The notes: generated from the sequence alone by a model not told the origin. A stretch of 48,230 nucleotides of DNA from Desulfovibrionaceae bacterium (GCA_017454105.1 JAFTDR010000032.1:1-48230), one strand, 5' to 3'; shown: positions 15,993-25,441, counted from the first letter of the stretch. A program made the numbers and translations.

Positions 15993-17502
15993 GGTCACAC
16001 CGACACTTCTGCTTATCTTAGACGGCTGGGGCATTGCCCCGCATGGTCCTGGGAACGCGCCGTATGTCGCAAAAACGCCTGTCTTAGATGAGCTTTTTGC
16101 AAGCTGTCCGAACACCCATCTGACCGCCCACGGTTTGGATGTCGGTCTTCCTCAAGGCTACATGGGCAATTCTGAGGTCGGGCATTTGAATATCGGGGCA
16201 GGCCGCATTGTCTACCAGGATATGACCCGCATCGATATGGCCCTTGCGGACGGATCCTTTGCCAAAAATACGGCCATAAACGATCTTATTTTTGCCGTCA
16301 AAGCAAGTGGTGGCGCCCTGCACTTTGCTGGCCTTATCTCCGACGGCGGTGTGCACAGCCATATCGAGCATCTTATTGCCCTCTGCCGCCTTGCGGCAGG
16401 GCGCGTGCCTGTGCGCATCCATTGTATAATGGATGGCCGCGACACGGATCCGCAAAGCGGAGCCGGCTATCTTACGAGGCTTCAAGAGGGAATCGCCGCA
16501 TTGCCCGACTGCCATATTGTCGATCTCGTAGGCCGTTTCTACGCGATGGACCGCGACAAGCGCTGGGAGCGTGTTGAGCGCGGCTGGAAGCTCTTTGTAC
16601 ACGGCGAGGCAGAGGCCCAGGCGGAATCAAGTGCTCATGCGATTGAAGCTTCCTATGCTGCGGGCTTCACAGACGAGTTTGTCAAGCCGGTTATAATCAA
16701 GGGCTTCGATGGCATGCATGATGGCGATGGACTTTTTCTTTTCAATTTCCGCGCAGACCGCATGCGGGAACTAACCAGAGCCTTTATTGATCCCAACTTC
16801 ACAGAATTTCAGCGTATCTGTCCAAATCTTGCTGGAATCGCCTCCATGACCCCCTACGAGGCCTCTTTCGGTATTCCTGTCGCTTTTCCGAAAGAATCCG
16901 TGACAAACGGCTTAGCTGAAGTTGTCTCGAAAGCGGGCATGCGCCAACTGCATCTGGCAGAGACGGAAAAATACGCGCACGTGACCTATTTTTTCAATGG
17001 CGGCCTTGAGACGCCTTTTCCTGGAGAGGACCGCATCATGGTCGATTCCCCAAGGGAAGTGCCGACCTATGATCTTAAGCCCTCGATGAGCGCAAGAGAG
17101 GTGACGGATAATTTTGTGGAGAAATGGCAGAGCGGCATTTACGATCTGGTCGTCTGTAATCTCGCAAACGGCGACATGGTGGGGCACACGGGTGTGCTTC
17201 CAGCAGCCATCGAAGCCTGCGAGGTTGTTGACGAATGTGTCGGCCGCATGGTTATGGCCGTTAGAAAGCGAGGCGGCCGCATGCTGCTTATCGCCGATCA
17301 CGGCAATTGTGAAGTCATGCTGACAGCTGATGGCCGCCCCCATACGGCGCACACAACAAACCTTGTTCCCTGTCTTCTCGTTGAGACAGGCGAAGAGCAT
17401 ACGCTCCGTCCTGGACGTCTTGCCGATGTGGCGCCGACCATTCTCTCACTGTGGGGTATGCCACAAAGCTCGACTATGACCGGGACAAGCCTTGTTGGGT
17501 AG
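15985..17502 (+). CDS. gpmI: 2,3-bisphosphoglycerate-independent phosphoglycerate mutase
   Basis: 505 aa, usual length. Converts 3-phosphoglycerate to 2-phosphoglycerate in glycolysis with two Mn2+ ions. LLILDGWG (8-15) carries the metal-binding Asp; nucleophile Ser63 lies in GNSEVGH; DGRDTDP, NLANGDMVGHTG and ADHGNCE contribute other metal and substrate ligands. ATG 15985 follows GGGAGGGG and overlaps the rsfS stop. An in-frame upstream ATG at 15943 would lie inside rsfS and adds non-homologous residues. Confidence 0.95.
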   Translation: MNKVTPTLLLILDGWGIAPHGPGNAPYVAKTPVLDELFASCPNTHLTAHGLDVGLPQGYMGNSEVGHLNIGAGRIVYQDMTRIDMALADGSFAKNTAINDLIFAVKASGGALHFAGLISDGGVHSHIEHLIALCRLAAGRVPVRIHCIMDGRDTDPQSGAGYLTRLQEGIAALPDCHIVDLVGRFYAMDRDKRWERVERGWKLFVHGEAEAQAESSAHAIEASYAAGFTDEFVKPVIIKGFDGMHDGDGLFLFNFRADRMRELTRAFIDPNFTEFQRICPNLAGIASMTPYEASFGIPVAFPKESVTNGLAEVVSKAGMRQLHLAETEKYAHVTYFFNGGLETPFPGEDRIMVDSPREVPTYDLKPSMSAREVTDNFVEKWQSGIYDLVVCNLANGDMVGHTGVLPAAIEACEVVDECVGRMVMAVRKRGGRMLLIADHGNCEVMLTADGRPHTAHTTNLVPCLLVETGEEHTLRPGRLADVAPTILSLWGMPQSSTMTGTSLVG

Positions 17503-17507
17503 CGATC

Positions 17508-17762
17508 ATGGCGAAAAAAAAACCGGCAAATGCTAAGCCGCTCTCACCGGTGCTACCCGAAGTCATGGAGATCGTTTTTTTTTATCCCTGTCCGCATTGC
17601 GGGCGCCATGTGCCGAAGGTAAATCCCATTGAGGCGACTGTCGCAGTCTGTGACAACTGCAAGCAATCGTTTCCGATTGTCCCTGTCGACGAATACGGCT
17701 TGCAGTACATTCGTATTATGCTGGGCAACGGAAAGGCAGCGGTTGATTCCGATTTTATTTAG
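17508..17762 (+). CDS. Small zinc-ribbon protein, hypothetical
   Basis: 84 aa. A CPHC and a CDNC pair about 25 residues apart (CPHCGRHVP... VCDNCKQSFP) form a likely zinc ribbon; the C-terminal half YGLQYIRIMLGNGKAAVDSDFI has no recognised fold. ATG 17508 is 5 nt after the gpmI stop, so it is probably cotranscribed with rsfS-gpmI. Function unknown; a nucleic-acid or protein-binding adaptor is possible. Confidence 0.75.
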   Translation: MAKKKPANAKPLSPVLPEVMEIVFFYPCPHCGRHVPKVNPIEATVAVCDNCKQSFPIVPVDEYGLQYIRIMLGNGKAAVDSDFI

Positions 17763-17783
17763 AGAATGGACGCACCGTATTTC

Positions 17784-17811
17784 TTGACAAATGCACTCTC
17801 TGTCTTACTTT
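17784..17811 (+). promoter_or_regulatory. Promoter of type I secretion operon
   Basis: TTGACA (17784-17789), 16 nt, TACTTT (17806-17811). The 14 bases CTCTGTCTTACTTT ending at the -10 are identical to those in the dnaK upstream region (33316-33329). Confidence 0.6.
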
Positions 17812-17877
17812 TATTTCGGTGCGTTAACTAGAAGTGCTGCCCAGTGCTGTACTCCGTGCAATATCAAGGGAGAACAA

Positions 17878-19635
17878 ATGCAGGAATTTTTAAGGGCATG
17901 CCGCTACTACTTCCGGTATGCCTTTTTCTTTAGCTTTTTTGTCAATGTCTTGCAGCTGACCTTTCCTATCTATATGCTGCAGGTCTACGACAAGGTTTTG
18001 ACGAGTTTCAACTTTTCAACATTGATTGTCATCACGATTGCGGCTGCGATCGCGCTCGCAATCCTTGCGGCGCTCACCTGGATTCGCTCGCGCATTCTTG
18101 TCCGGGCGGGCATTGAATTCGATCATATGCTGAGCCGCACAGTCTTAAAAGAGAATCTGCAAGTTGCCGGTGTCCCCTCCTCAACACCCCAGGGCAAGAG
18201 TGGATCATTGGGCGATGTGCAGACTCTGCGCAACTTCCTTGGTGGCAACGCAGTCTTCGCCTTTTTCGATTTTCCCTGGATGCCGCTCTATTTTCTGCTC
18301 ATGTTTGTTCTCCATCCAATGCTAGGGACTGTCGGTGTGTGCGGCGGCATCTTTGTTTTTCTTATGGGCATCCTGACAGAGAGGCTCACAAGAAAGCGCC
18401 TTGAGGCGGCAACTGTATTAAACAGCCAGGCGCAGAAGTTTACAGGCTCAGCCATACGCAATGCGCCCATTGTGCGCTGTATGGGCATGATCGGCAGTGT
18501 CACAAACCGCTGGGGCAAGCGCAACGACATGGTTATCCAGCTGCAGACTTTGGCAAGCAGCAGCGCGGGTCTCCTTCAGGCGATAAGCCGATCGGTGCGC
18601 ATGGGCCTGCAGGTTTTAATCTATGCCTTTGGCGCCTATTTGGCCATCAATCACGAATCGACACCTGGTGGCATGATTGCGGCCTCAATCATTATGGGCC
18701 GCGCACTCTCGCCAATTGACCAGGCCATGGCGACCTACAAGCAGTCTTTAGGGGCGCTTAGTGCCTATAAACGCTTAAAGGAACTGCTTGACGGGAGAAA
18801 GAATGTCAAAAACATGGACCTTCCCGATCCTGTTGGCGAGATCACAGTCGAAAACCTCTATTTTGCTGTAGGACAGAGCGTGATCATCAAGGGGATGTCC
18901 TTCCGCATGCCGCCTGGCCAGTCGCTCGCAGTCATTGGCCCAAGCGCTGCCGGCAAATCAACGCTCTGCAAGCTTCTGCTCAATATTTGGCATCCGACAT
19001 CTGGAAAGGTGCGTATTGACAGGGCGGATATAGAAAGCTGGGATTCTGAGCGCCTCGGCCCCTTTATCGGCTACCTGCCGCAGGATGTGGAGCTTTTTTC
19101 AGGCTCAGTTGCTGAGAATATCGCCCGTCTTGGGCCGATAGACTCGGCAAAGGTCATTAAAGCGGCGAAGATGTCGGGTGTTCACGAGATGATTCTCGCC
19201 CTGCCAAAAGGCTATGACACGCAGATTGGCGACGGAGGCTCCGTGCTTTCTGGAGGACAGCGCCAGCGCATAGGCCTTGCACGCGCAATCTACGGCGATC
19301 CCAGGATTATTGTCCTTGATGAGCCGAACTCGAATCTTGATGAGGAAGGCGAGGCCTCTCTCGCCCGCGCTGTCCTCAATCTAAAACAGCAGCAGGCAAC
19401 CGTGATTTTGGTGACGCACAAGCCGCACATCCTAAACATTGTCGACAATATTCTTGTCATGAAGGATGGGCAGATTGCGCTGTGCGGCTCCAGGAAGGAT
19501 GTGCTTGAGCAATTGGCAAAAATGCAGAAACAGCAAGAAAACGCGCAGCGCGACGCCTTAATGAAACACAGGCAGGCCGAACCGCCGGCAAAGCGCGAAG
19601 CCTCGCCAAATGTTCCTCAGAATGGAGGAGCATAG
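17878..19635 (+). CDS. Type I secretion ABC exporter (PrtD-like permease/ATPase)
   Basis: 585 aa. N-terminal membrane domain with about six helices (20-300) and no C39 peptidase domain, then an ABC ATPase: Walker A GPSAAGKST, Q-loop YLPQDVELFSG, signature LSGGQRQRI, Walker B IIVLDEP, H-loop THK. The NFLGGNAVFAFFDFPWMPLYF motif is typical of PrtD/LapB-like type I exporters that move unprocessed RTX-type or repeat proteins with a C-terminal signal. ATG 17878 follows AAGGGAGA. First gene of an operon with the adaptor (1-nt gap), an unknown gene and the outer-membrane channel. No substrate gene is evident in the window. Confidence 0.92.
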   Translation: MQEFLRACRYYFRYAFFFSFFVNVLQLTFPIYMLQVYDKVLTSFNFSTLIVITIAAAIALAILAALTWIRSRILVRAGIEFDHMLSRTVLKENLQVAGVPSSTPQGKSGSLGDVQTLRNFLGGNAVFAFFDFPWMPLYFLLMFVLHPMLGTVGVCGGIFVFLMGILTERLTRKRLEAATVLNSQAQKFTGSAIRNAPIVRCMGMIGSVTNRWGKRNDMVIQLQTLASSSAGLLQAISRSVRMGLQVLIYAFGAYLAINHESTPGGMIAASIIMGRALSPIDQAMATYKQSLGALSAYKRLKELLDGRKNVKNMDLPDPVGEITVENLYFAVGQSVIIKGMSFRMPPGQSLAVIGPSAAGKSTLCKLLLNIWHPTSGKVRIDRADIESWDSERLGPFIGYLPQDVELFSGSVAENIARLGPIDSAKVIKAAKMSGVHEMILALPKGYDTQIGDGGSVLSGGQRQRIGLARAIYGDPRIIVLDEPNSNLDEEGEASLARAVLNLKQQQATVILVTHKPHILNIVDNILVMKDGQIALCGSRKDVLEQLAKMQKQQENAQRDALMKHRQAEPPAKREASPNVPQNGGA

Positions 19636-19636
19636 C

Positions 19637-21028
19637 ATGGCTGAACAAGAAAAGAAGGATCTTGCAGTCCTGGACACTAAGGCCGTCCGTCCAATTGACG
19701 ATAAGGCGGCACTGGATCAGGGCAAAGGCCCAGTTGCGGACGATACAATAGAGGATCCGAAGCGTATTATCCGGCAGGGCATGTTTATTGTCATTTTTTT
19801 CTTTATCATCATGGGGGCCTGGGCGACCTTTGGCCACATAAGCGGCGCTGTTGTCGCGCCTGGGAAGATTAAGATTGAGACCGAGCGGAAAACAGTGCAG
19901 CATCTTGAGGGCGGCATAGTCGACGAAATCTTGGTCAAGGAAGGACAGGAAGTTGACGAGGGCCAGACACTGATCATTTTGGAGAGCGTGCGCGTGGATT
20001 CAGACGCAGCCCGCCTTGCAAAACAATTGGTCGCCTTGCGCGCCTCCCAGCTTCGCTTACACGCCGAGAAAGACTTCAAGGATTCCTTTACCTGGCCGAG
20101 TGACCTTAAAAAAGAGGCCGAGAAATGCGATAGCCTTGAGGTTTTAGCGAATGAGGAGAAGATTTTCACAGCAAGGCGCGATGCCGTAAAAGCTCAGATC
20201 TCGCTTTTGACAAGCCAGGTTGCGCAGTTGCGGGCCCAGATCAGCGGCTTTCAAGAACAGGTTCAGGCAGAGAAAAACATTATTGCGACACTCCATGAAG
20301 AATTGGCCGCAAAGCGCAAACTCTATAAAGAGCGCTATCTCGATAAGACGCAGATTCTCGATCTTGAGAGAAATCTCGCAACCCACCAGGGCAACCGCGG
20401 TCACTTAAACCAGTCGATCGCTGAGGCGAGACAGAGGGTCAGCGAGACAAGCCTGCGCATGGAGGATGTGAAGATCCGCTTTATTGAGCAGGCGATGAGT
20501 GATCTCGGCCGCGTTGAGAATGAGATCATTCAGACCACAGAGTCGCTCCGCCCGATGGACGATGCGAAAAAGAGATTGCGCATTGTCGCGCCTGTCGCGG
20601 GCAAGGTCGTGGATCTTAAGGTACACTCCAAGGGCGGGGTTGTGAGGGCAGGCGATCCGCTCATGGACATTGTGCCGCACGACAATCCCTTGATTGTTGA
20701 GACACAGGTGCCGGTCAATAAAATAACCGAAGTGTACATTGGCCAAGAGGCCCTGGTGCAGCTTGACGCCTTTGACACGCGTATTGTTCCGCATATGCCG
20801 GGCAAGGTGACCTATATTTCAGCTGACCGCCTGGAGGATAACCGGACAGGTGACATGCCCTATTACCTCTGCTATGTTGAGGTGAATTTGAAGGCCCTGC
20901 AGGACGAGGAACTCTACATCTCCCCCGGTATGCCAGCGACCGTCTTTATCACAACCAAGCAGACAACTGTTCTGTACTATATATTCGAGCCTCTGATTAA
21001 AAACTGGGATAGGGCTCTGCGCGATTAG
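19637..21028 (+). CDS. HlyD/PrtE-type membrane fusion protein
   Basis: 463 aa. A short cytoplasmic N-terminus (to about 45), one membrane helix (about 50-72, FIVIFFFIIMGAW), a lipoyl-like half (APGKIKIETERKTVQHLEGGIVDEILVKEGQEVDEGQ), long coiled-coil hairpin (about 130-310), second lipoyl half (RIVAPVAGKVVDLKVHSKGGVV) and beta-barrel domain. The QHLEGGIV and VAGKVVDL motifs are diagnostic for type I secretion adaptors. It bridges the inner-membrane exporter and TolC-type channel. ATG 19637 follows GGAGGAG at the end of the exporter gene. Confidence 0.93.
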   Translation: MAEQEKKDLAVLDTKAVRPIDDKAALDQGKGPVADDTIEDPKRIIRQGMFIVIFFFIIMGAWATFGHISGAVVAPGKIKIETERKTVQHLEGGIVDEILVKEGQEVDEGQTLIILESVRVDSDAARLAKQLVALRASQLRLHAEKDFKDSFTWPSDLKKEAEKCDSLEVLANEEKIFTARRDAVKAQISLLTSQVAQLRAQISGFQEQVQAEKNIIATLHEELAAKRKLYKERYLDKTQILDLERNLATHQGNRGHLNQSIAEARQRVSETSLRMEDVKIRFIEQAMSDLGRVENEIIQTTESLRPMDDAKKRLRIVAPVAGKVVDLKVHSKGGVVRAGDPLMDIVPHDNPLIVETQVPVNKITEVYIGQEALVQLDAFDTRIVPHMPGKVTYISADRLEDNRTGDMPYYLCYVEVNLKALQDEELYISPGMPATVFITTKQTTVLYYIFEPLIKNWDRALRD

Positions 21029-21078
21029 CCAATCCCCTCCTTGTACGGGAGTTTTAGTACGGAGATTGGGTGCCTTGA

Positions 21079-22056
21079 ATGGCCTTACTGATCAGGTTTT
21101 CTTTTGCGCTCATCGTTCTCTGCCTCATAGCCCAAGAAATCCAGGCAGGCCGCCTCATCCTTCGGTCGAACAGCCTCTTTGTCGGCGAGTGCCGGGATCA
21201 TGCCCTAAGCCAAAGAATTGAACTCACTTTGCTTGACGGGCATTATTTTGTCTTACGGCAGATTTTCACGCACGCTAAGCGGAACTTTACCCGGGATATG
21301 ACAGGGCACTGGCGGCAGAGGGAGGGCGGATCTATTCTGACTCTTGAGAACGCCTACGGCCTGTACGCGACACTCACAGTCGGTAGCGAGAATCTCTACG
21401 GCTCGTTCGCGGCAGTTGGCGGAGGCTCTGCGAATTTCGCTGCGCTTTCACAAGCCCCCTACAAACCGCCTCTTTTTACCATTATGGGGACGCTCTTTTC
21501 CGTTGAAAAGAGCGGAACCTACAATATGCTGCAGGACGGGGCAAGCGAGCGCCTCTTTTCTGTAACAGGAGACGCTCTCAGCCATCTTCCGAAGGCGGAT
21601 GCGCTCTTTGTGGACGCTGAGATCGCCTACGATCCCACTCTTTCGCGCATCGTGCGCGTGCGGAGCTATTCCCATACAATACCTGAGCGGAATTTCACAA
21701 AACGCGAGATTTCCTTTGCGGACTTCGCGCAGGGGCGGATGTGGCAGGGGACAGTTGGGCGTACAACAGTGCGTTGTACCTTTTCTGCGAGTGAAGACGG
21801 CTTGGGAACGCTTGAACTTGCCGGGCCTACGTTTTGGCTATCAGTTCCCTACAAGCAGGAGGGGGCGCAACTCTCCTTTGTTCTTGGGAAAAAGGAGCGG
21901 GATGTTCTGCGTAGGGCCGAGGCAGAGGACGTCTTGCGCATCCTTGAGCGGACCTCTGGATGGGTGCGCGATGCGGACGGACTTGTCCTTCTTGCGGACA
22001 AGGGGGAACTTCTCTATCTTGAGGATCCTTTTGCGCGAAAAAGCCGCACACGCTAG
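21079..22056 (+). CDS. Exported protein of unknown function within secretion operon (weakly NlpE-like)
   Basis: 325 aa. Signal peptide MALLIRFSFALIVLCLIAQEIQA with likely cleavage after QA; no lipobox Cys. Residues about 30-115 show alternating beta strands resembling the NlpE N-terminal copper-resistance domain (LTLLDGHYFVLRQIF, then a F-x-x-x-x-GHW turn and GGSILTLE). Residues 130-175 contain GTLFSVEKSGTYNMLQDGASERLFSV, a second strand-rich module. The C-terminus is helical and charged. Placed between the adaptor and channel genes, so a periplasmic accessory role in secretion or envelope stress sensing is possible. The family assignment is tentative. Confidence 0.75.
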   Translation: MALLIRFSFALIVLCLIAQEIQAGRLILRSNSLFVGECRDHALSQRIELTLLDGHYFVLRQIFTHAKRNFTRDMTGHWRQREGGSILTLENAYGLYATLTVGSENLYGSFAAVGGGSANFAALSQAPYKPPLFTIMGTLFSVEKSGTYNMLQDGASERLFSVTGDALSHLPKADALFVDAEIAYDPTLSRIVRVRSYSHTIPERNFTKREISFADFAQGRMWQGTVGRTTVRCTFSASEDGLGTLELAGPTFWLSVPYKQEGAQLSFVLGKKERDVLRRAEAEDVLRILERTSGWVRDADGLVLLADKGELLYLEDPFARKSRTR

Positions 22057-22143
22057 AAGCGCCTCTTGTATTGGACTTTGATTGCGATGAATAAAGGAGG
22101 GAGTTGCTGACCCCTGCTTTTGCGGGGGAGTGACGGGTATGCC

Positions 22144-23493
22144 ATGAAGGTACGTTGCGTTCTTCTTTTGCTTTTGATTGCCCTTTTTGTGTACTCTGGC
22201 GCGTCCTATGCGGCTCCCGGGCGGAAATCCCAGAATGTTGTGGCTAAGCGCACTTTCACGCTCAAACAGGCTGTGGAACGCGCGCTTGCCACGAATCCGA
22301 CCATTGAGTCGAAAATACGGATGCTTGAGAGCGCGAAGATGAATATTGGGGTTGCGCAGAGTTATTTTTGGCCGCGCATCTCTCTTGTCCAATCCTATAA
22401 CCGCATGCGCAACTACGAGGAGGTCCAGACCTACAGTTCGGACAACCTCTCAAGCGACAACTGGACAAAGGGCGTGCGCATGCAGCTCTCCCTTTTTGCC
22501 GGCTTCGCGCATTTGAATAATTTCCAGAAATCCCGCCTGGCACTGCAGGTTGAGGAGGCAAGGCACAAACAAGCGCGTCTTGAACTCATAAGCAATGTGC
22601 AGCTCCAGTTTCTGAGACTTTTGCTTATCAGGCAGCAGTTAAAAACTGCCCAGGATTCTGTCGCGCGCCTTGAGACGCAGCTTAAAAGTGCCGAATCCTA
22701 TGTCTCGGTGGACATGGCTCCGTACATCAATGTGCTGCAGACCCAGACCGATTTAGCGAAAGCCCATCAAGAGGTCATCCGCTGTAAAAACGATCTGCGC
22801 GGAACGCAAGTACAGCTCAACAAATACTTAAGTTTTCCCCCAGAGGCCTCTGTGCAGTATGTCGGCAATCTCACTGAGTACGGCATACAGGATGCGATGA
22901 GCGAGGAGAAAGCGGTTCGGGAGGCTGTGCGCAAACGTCCCGATCTGATTATCGCCCAGAAGAGCGTCGAGATGGCCTATAAAGATATGCACGTCAATAT
23001 GGGACAGTTTCTGCCGCGTGTCGATGCGACCTATGATTCCATAAGCCAAAGCAAGAGCTTTCGGGATAAAAGCTACGAAGGCTACACGCGAAACTACTGG
23101 TCCGCAGGCATAAACTTCACCTGGGATATCTTTTCAGGTGGCCAGGCCGTCTTTCAGTCCTTATCGGACAAAAAACGCGCCGAATCGCTCAAGAAAGACT
23201 TTGAGGAGGCGATGAACGCGGCCCAGGCCGAGGTTATCAGCGCCCTTCTCGATATAGCCGCGGCGAAAGAGCTGATCAAGGCATCGAAATTCGCCTTGAC
23301 CTCGGCCCGCGAGTCCTATGACATGGCAAGCACGCGCTATGCGACTCAGACCGGCACAATTACCGAACTGCTCGACGCGCAGGTGAGACTCACCCAGGCC
23401 GAACTCGACGCAAGTCAGGCGCTTGCCGACTACCAGAGTGCCAGAGCGCGCTTCTACTGCTATATCGGACGGGAAAACGTGGATCTCAAGTAA
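22144..23493 (+). CDS. TolC-family outer-membrane channel (type I secretion)
   Basis: 449 aa. Signal peptide ending near YAA, then two outer-membrane-efflux-protein repeats with long alpha-helical heptads: LKQAVERALATNPTIESKIRMLESAK, AQSYFWPRISLVQSY, and the second half beginning EKAVREAVRKRPDLIIAQKSVEMAYKDM, with LLDAQVRLTQAELDASQALADYQSARARFYCYIG near the C-terminus. Forms the trimeric exit duct with the ABC exporter and adaptor. A 7-codon ORF and a short GC hairpin (about 22111-22129) lie in the leader. ATG 22144 chosen because the signal peptide starts there. Confidence 0.92.
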   Translation: MKVRCVLLLLLIALFVYSGASYAAPGRKSQNVVAKRTFTLKQAVERALATNPTIESKIRMLESAKMNIGVAQSYFWPRISLVQSYNRMRNYEEVQTYSSDNLSSDNWTKGVRMQLSLFAGFAHLNNFQKSRLALQVEEARHKQARLELISNVQLQFLRLLLIRQQLKTAQDSVARLETQLKSAESYVSVDMAPYINVLQTQTDLAKAHQEVIRCKNDLRGTQVQLNKYLSFPPEASVQYVGNLTEYGIQDAMSEEKAVREAVRKRPDLIIAQKSVEMAYKDMHVNMGQFLPRVDATYDSISQSKSFRDKSYEGYTRNYWSAGINFTWDIFSGGQAVFQSLSDKKRAESLKKDFEEAMNAAQAEVISALLDIAAAKELIKASKFALTSARESYDMASTRYATQTGTITELLDAQVRLTQAELDASQALADYQSARARFYCYIGRENVDLK

Positions 23494-23545
23494 AAACTTC
23501 CTTTGTCGACATGCGGAGAACTAGGAACGTGTATGGGGAGGAATG

Positions 23546-24937
23546 ATGGGTACACTCTCGCAGCTTGTGAGTGAGGCGAATGGTTTTCTCTGGGGGGTGT
23601 ACGGCCTAATTCCCCTTTTAGTCGGGACGGGTATCTATTTCACCTGGAAGTTGCGTTTTCTCCAGATACGCCGCTTCCGTGAACTCTGGAAACAGGCTTT
23701 TGGCGGCATGACGCTCTTTGGGGAGCCTGCGGGCCACCACGGCATGACGCAGTTTCAGTCCTTGGCAATGGCCGTTGCGGCGCAGGTAGGAACAGGGAAT
23801 CTTGCGGGCGCGGCTACGGCGATAGCCATGGGCGGGCCTGGGGCAATTTTCTGGATGTGGATTGCCGCTTTTTTCGGCATGGCTACGATCTTTGCTGAGG
23901 CCGTTTTGGCGCAGCTCTACAGAACAAAGTCTGAGGACGGCCGTATTCTCGGCGGCCCCGCATACTACATCGCTAAGGGCCTGGGAAGTAAGGCGCTCGC
24001 CGCTTTCTTTGGAGTTGCGATCATTGTCGCCCTTGGCTTTATCGGCACAATGGTCCAGTCCAATTCCATAGCCGATTCCTTACATGTCGCTTTTTCCCTT
24101 CCCCCGTGGTGTACAGCCATTGTGCTTGCCGTGTGTGGCGGCTTTGTTATTTTAGGCGACACGCACAGAATGGCCGCGACAGCGGAAAAGATTGTGCCGC
24201 TTATGGCTCTCTTCTACATAGCGGGAGGGCTTTTGATAGTCTTCTGGTATATTGAAGAGTTGCCGAACGCCTTGCGCATGATCGTGGTTGGCGCCTTTGA
24301 TCCGAGCGCGGCCACAGGTGGTATCATTGGGGCTGGCGTCAAGGAGGCCATGCGCTACGGCGTTGCGCGCGGGCTTTTTTCCAATGAGGCCGGCATGGGC
24401 TCGACGCCTCACGCCCACGCTGTCGCCCGCGTCAAGTACCCTGCGGAGCAGGGCTTTGTCGCGATCATGGGTGTTTTTATCGACACCTTTGTTGTCCTCA
24501 ATATGACAGCCTTTGTTATCTTTGTGACCTCATCTCTCGATGGATCAACTACTGGCATCGCCTTAACCCAGAAAGCTTTTGCCGCAGGCTTTGGCTCTGA
24601 GTTCTTTGGCTACGCCTTTGTTGCGATCTGTCTTTTCTTTTTTGCTTTTTCGACGATTATCGGCTGGTATTTTTTTGCCGAGCAGAATGTGCGCTACTTT
24701 TTTGGCGCGCGCTTCATACAGGAATTCCGCTTCCTTGTCATCGGCTTCATAATTCTAGGCGCCTTTCTTAAAGTCGATCTTGTCTGGGAACTCGCCGATT
24801 TCTTTAACGGCATCATGGTCATCCCCAATTTAATTGCGCTCTGGGGTCTCTCGCGCCTGGTCTCAAAGGCGCTTAAGGACTATGATGAGAAAAGACCGGA
24901 TGGGCTCTCCCCCTATTCTGATGACTATAGTGCGTAA
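23546..24937 (+). CDS. Sodium:alanine symporter family protein (AGCS)
   Basis: 463 aa, 10-11 membrane helices. The AGCS family imports alanine or glycine with Na+. Signatures: GTGNLAGAATAIAMGGPGAIFWMW near residues 80-105, GGPAYYIAKGLG, ARGLFSNEAGMGSTPHAHA, and FAFSTIIGWYFFAEQN. Two adjacent ATG codons; GGGGAGG lies only one or two nt before 23543, so 23546 gives better spacing. A terminator follows at 24944. Probably separate from the secretion operon, though only about 50 nt from it. Confidence 0.92.
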   Translation: MGTLSQLVSEANGFLWGVYGLIPLLVGTGIYFTWKLRFLQIRRFRELWKQAFGGMTLFGEPAGHHGMTQFQSLAMAVAAQVGTGNLAGAATAIAMGGPGAIFWMWIAAFFGMATIFAEAVLAQLYRTKSEDGRILGGPAYYIAKGLGSKALAAFFGVAIIVALGFIGTMVQSNSIADSLHVAFSLPPWCTAIVLAVCGGFVILGDTHRMAATAEKIVPLMALFYIAGGLLIVFWYIEELPNALRMIVVGAFDPSAATGGIIGAGVKEAMRYGVARGLFSNEAGMGSTPHAHAVARVKYPAEQGFVAIMGVFIDTFVVLNMTAFVIFVTSSLDGSTTGIALTQKAFAAGFGSEFFGYAFVAICLFFFAFSTIIGWYFFAEQNVRYFFGARFIQEFRFLVIGFIILGAFLKVDLVWELADFFNGIMVIPNLIALWGLSRLVSKALKDYDEKRPDGLSPYSDDYSA

Positions 24938-24943
24938 GCCTCT

Positions 24944-24981
24944 GCCCGTCTTCGCGATCATGCAAGACGGGCTTCCCTCTT
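24944..24981 (+). terminator. Terminator after AGCS symporter
   Basis: 9-bp stem GCCCGTCTT/AAGACGGGC with 11-nt loop, followed by TTCCCTCTT. Confidence 0.75.
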
Positions 24982-25441
24982 GACAGAATTTTTTTCTGTC
25001 GTATTTTTGTCTTGTGAACAATTTAAAAATGACACATCATATTTAATCTTTCGTACACACAATGGATTGACATGACAGGCGCAAAGCGTTCCATGTCGAT
25101 TTGCTAAAAGCGCCCATGTTTTTTTATCTTGCCCTGCGCGGATCGTCTGTGAGTCAGCACTCTCGCTCAGACTCAAGTGTCGGAAAAGTGCGTTGCCGCA
25201 GGGGATCGTCTTTTTTGGAGGCGCTTTCTTTTTTGCTGCGGGTATTTTTTAGGATTATGCGATTTTGTCGCACGCAGGCGTCTTGTTTTGTTTTTGGGCA
25301 GGCTTTCAAATAAATATGATGTGTTATATTTTATATATACTGGTCTACTGAGTTTTTCTCATGCATTTTTTATGGGCCCGTACAAAAAAAGGGCCGCGTA
25401 CACACTTTTGTGTGCGCATACAATAAGAAAAGGAGTGCGTA
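24982..25441. other. AT-rich intergenic region with matched inverted repeats
   Basis: No supported gene. A perfect 14-bp inverted repeat bounds 293 bp: ACACATCATATTTA (25032-25045) and TAAATATGATGTGT (25311-25324). The right arm is just upstream of an AT-rich promoter-like stretch with TATACT at 25336-25341. A hairpin (GCGTACACAC/GTGTGCGC, 25396-25417) lies before the ribosome site of the next gene. Confidence 0.55.

Noticed and set aside
22087..22129. Seven-codon ORF and GC hairpin before the TolC-type gene as an attenuator
   Set aside because: The hairpin lacks a T-run and the peptide has no run of regulatory codons; evidence too thin.
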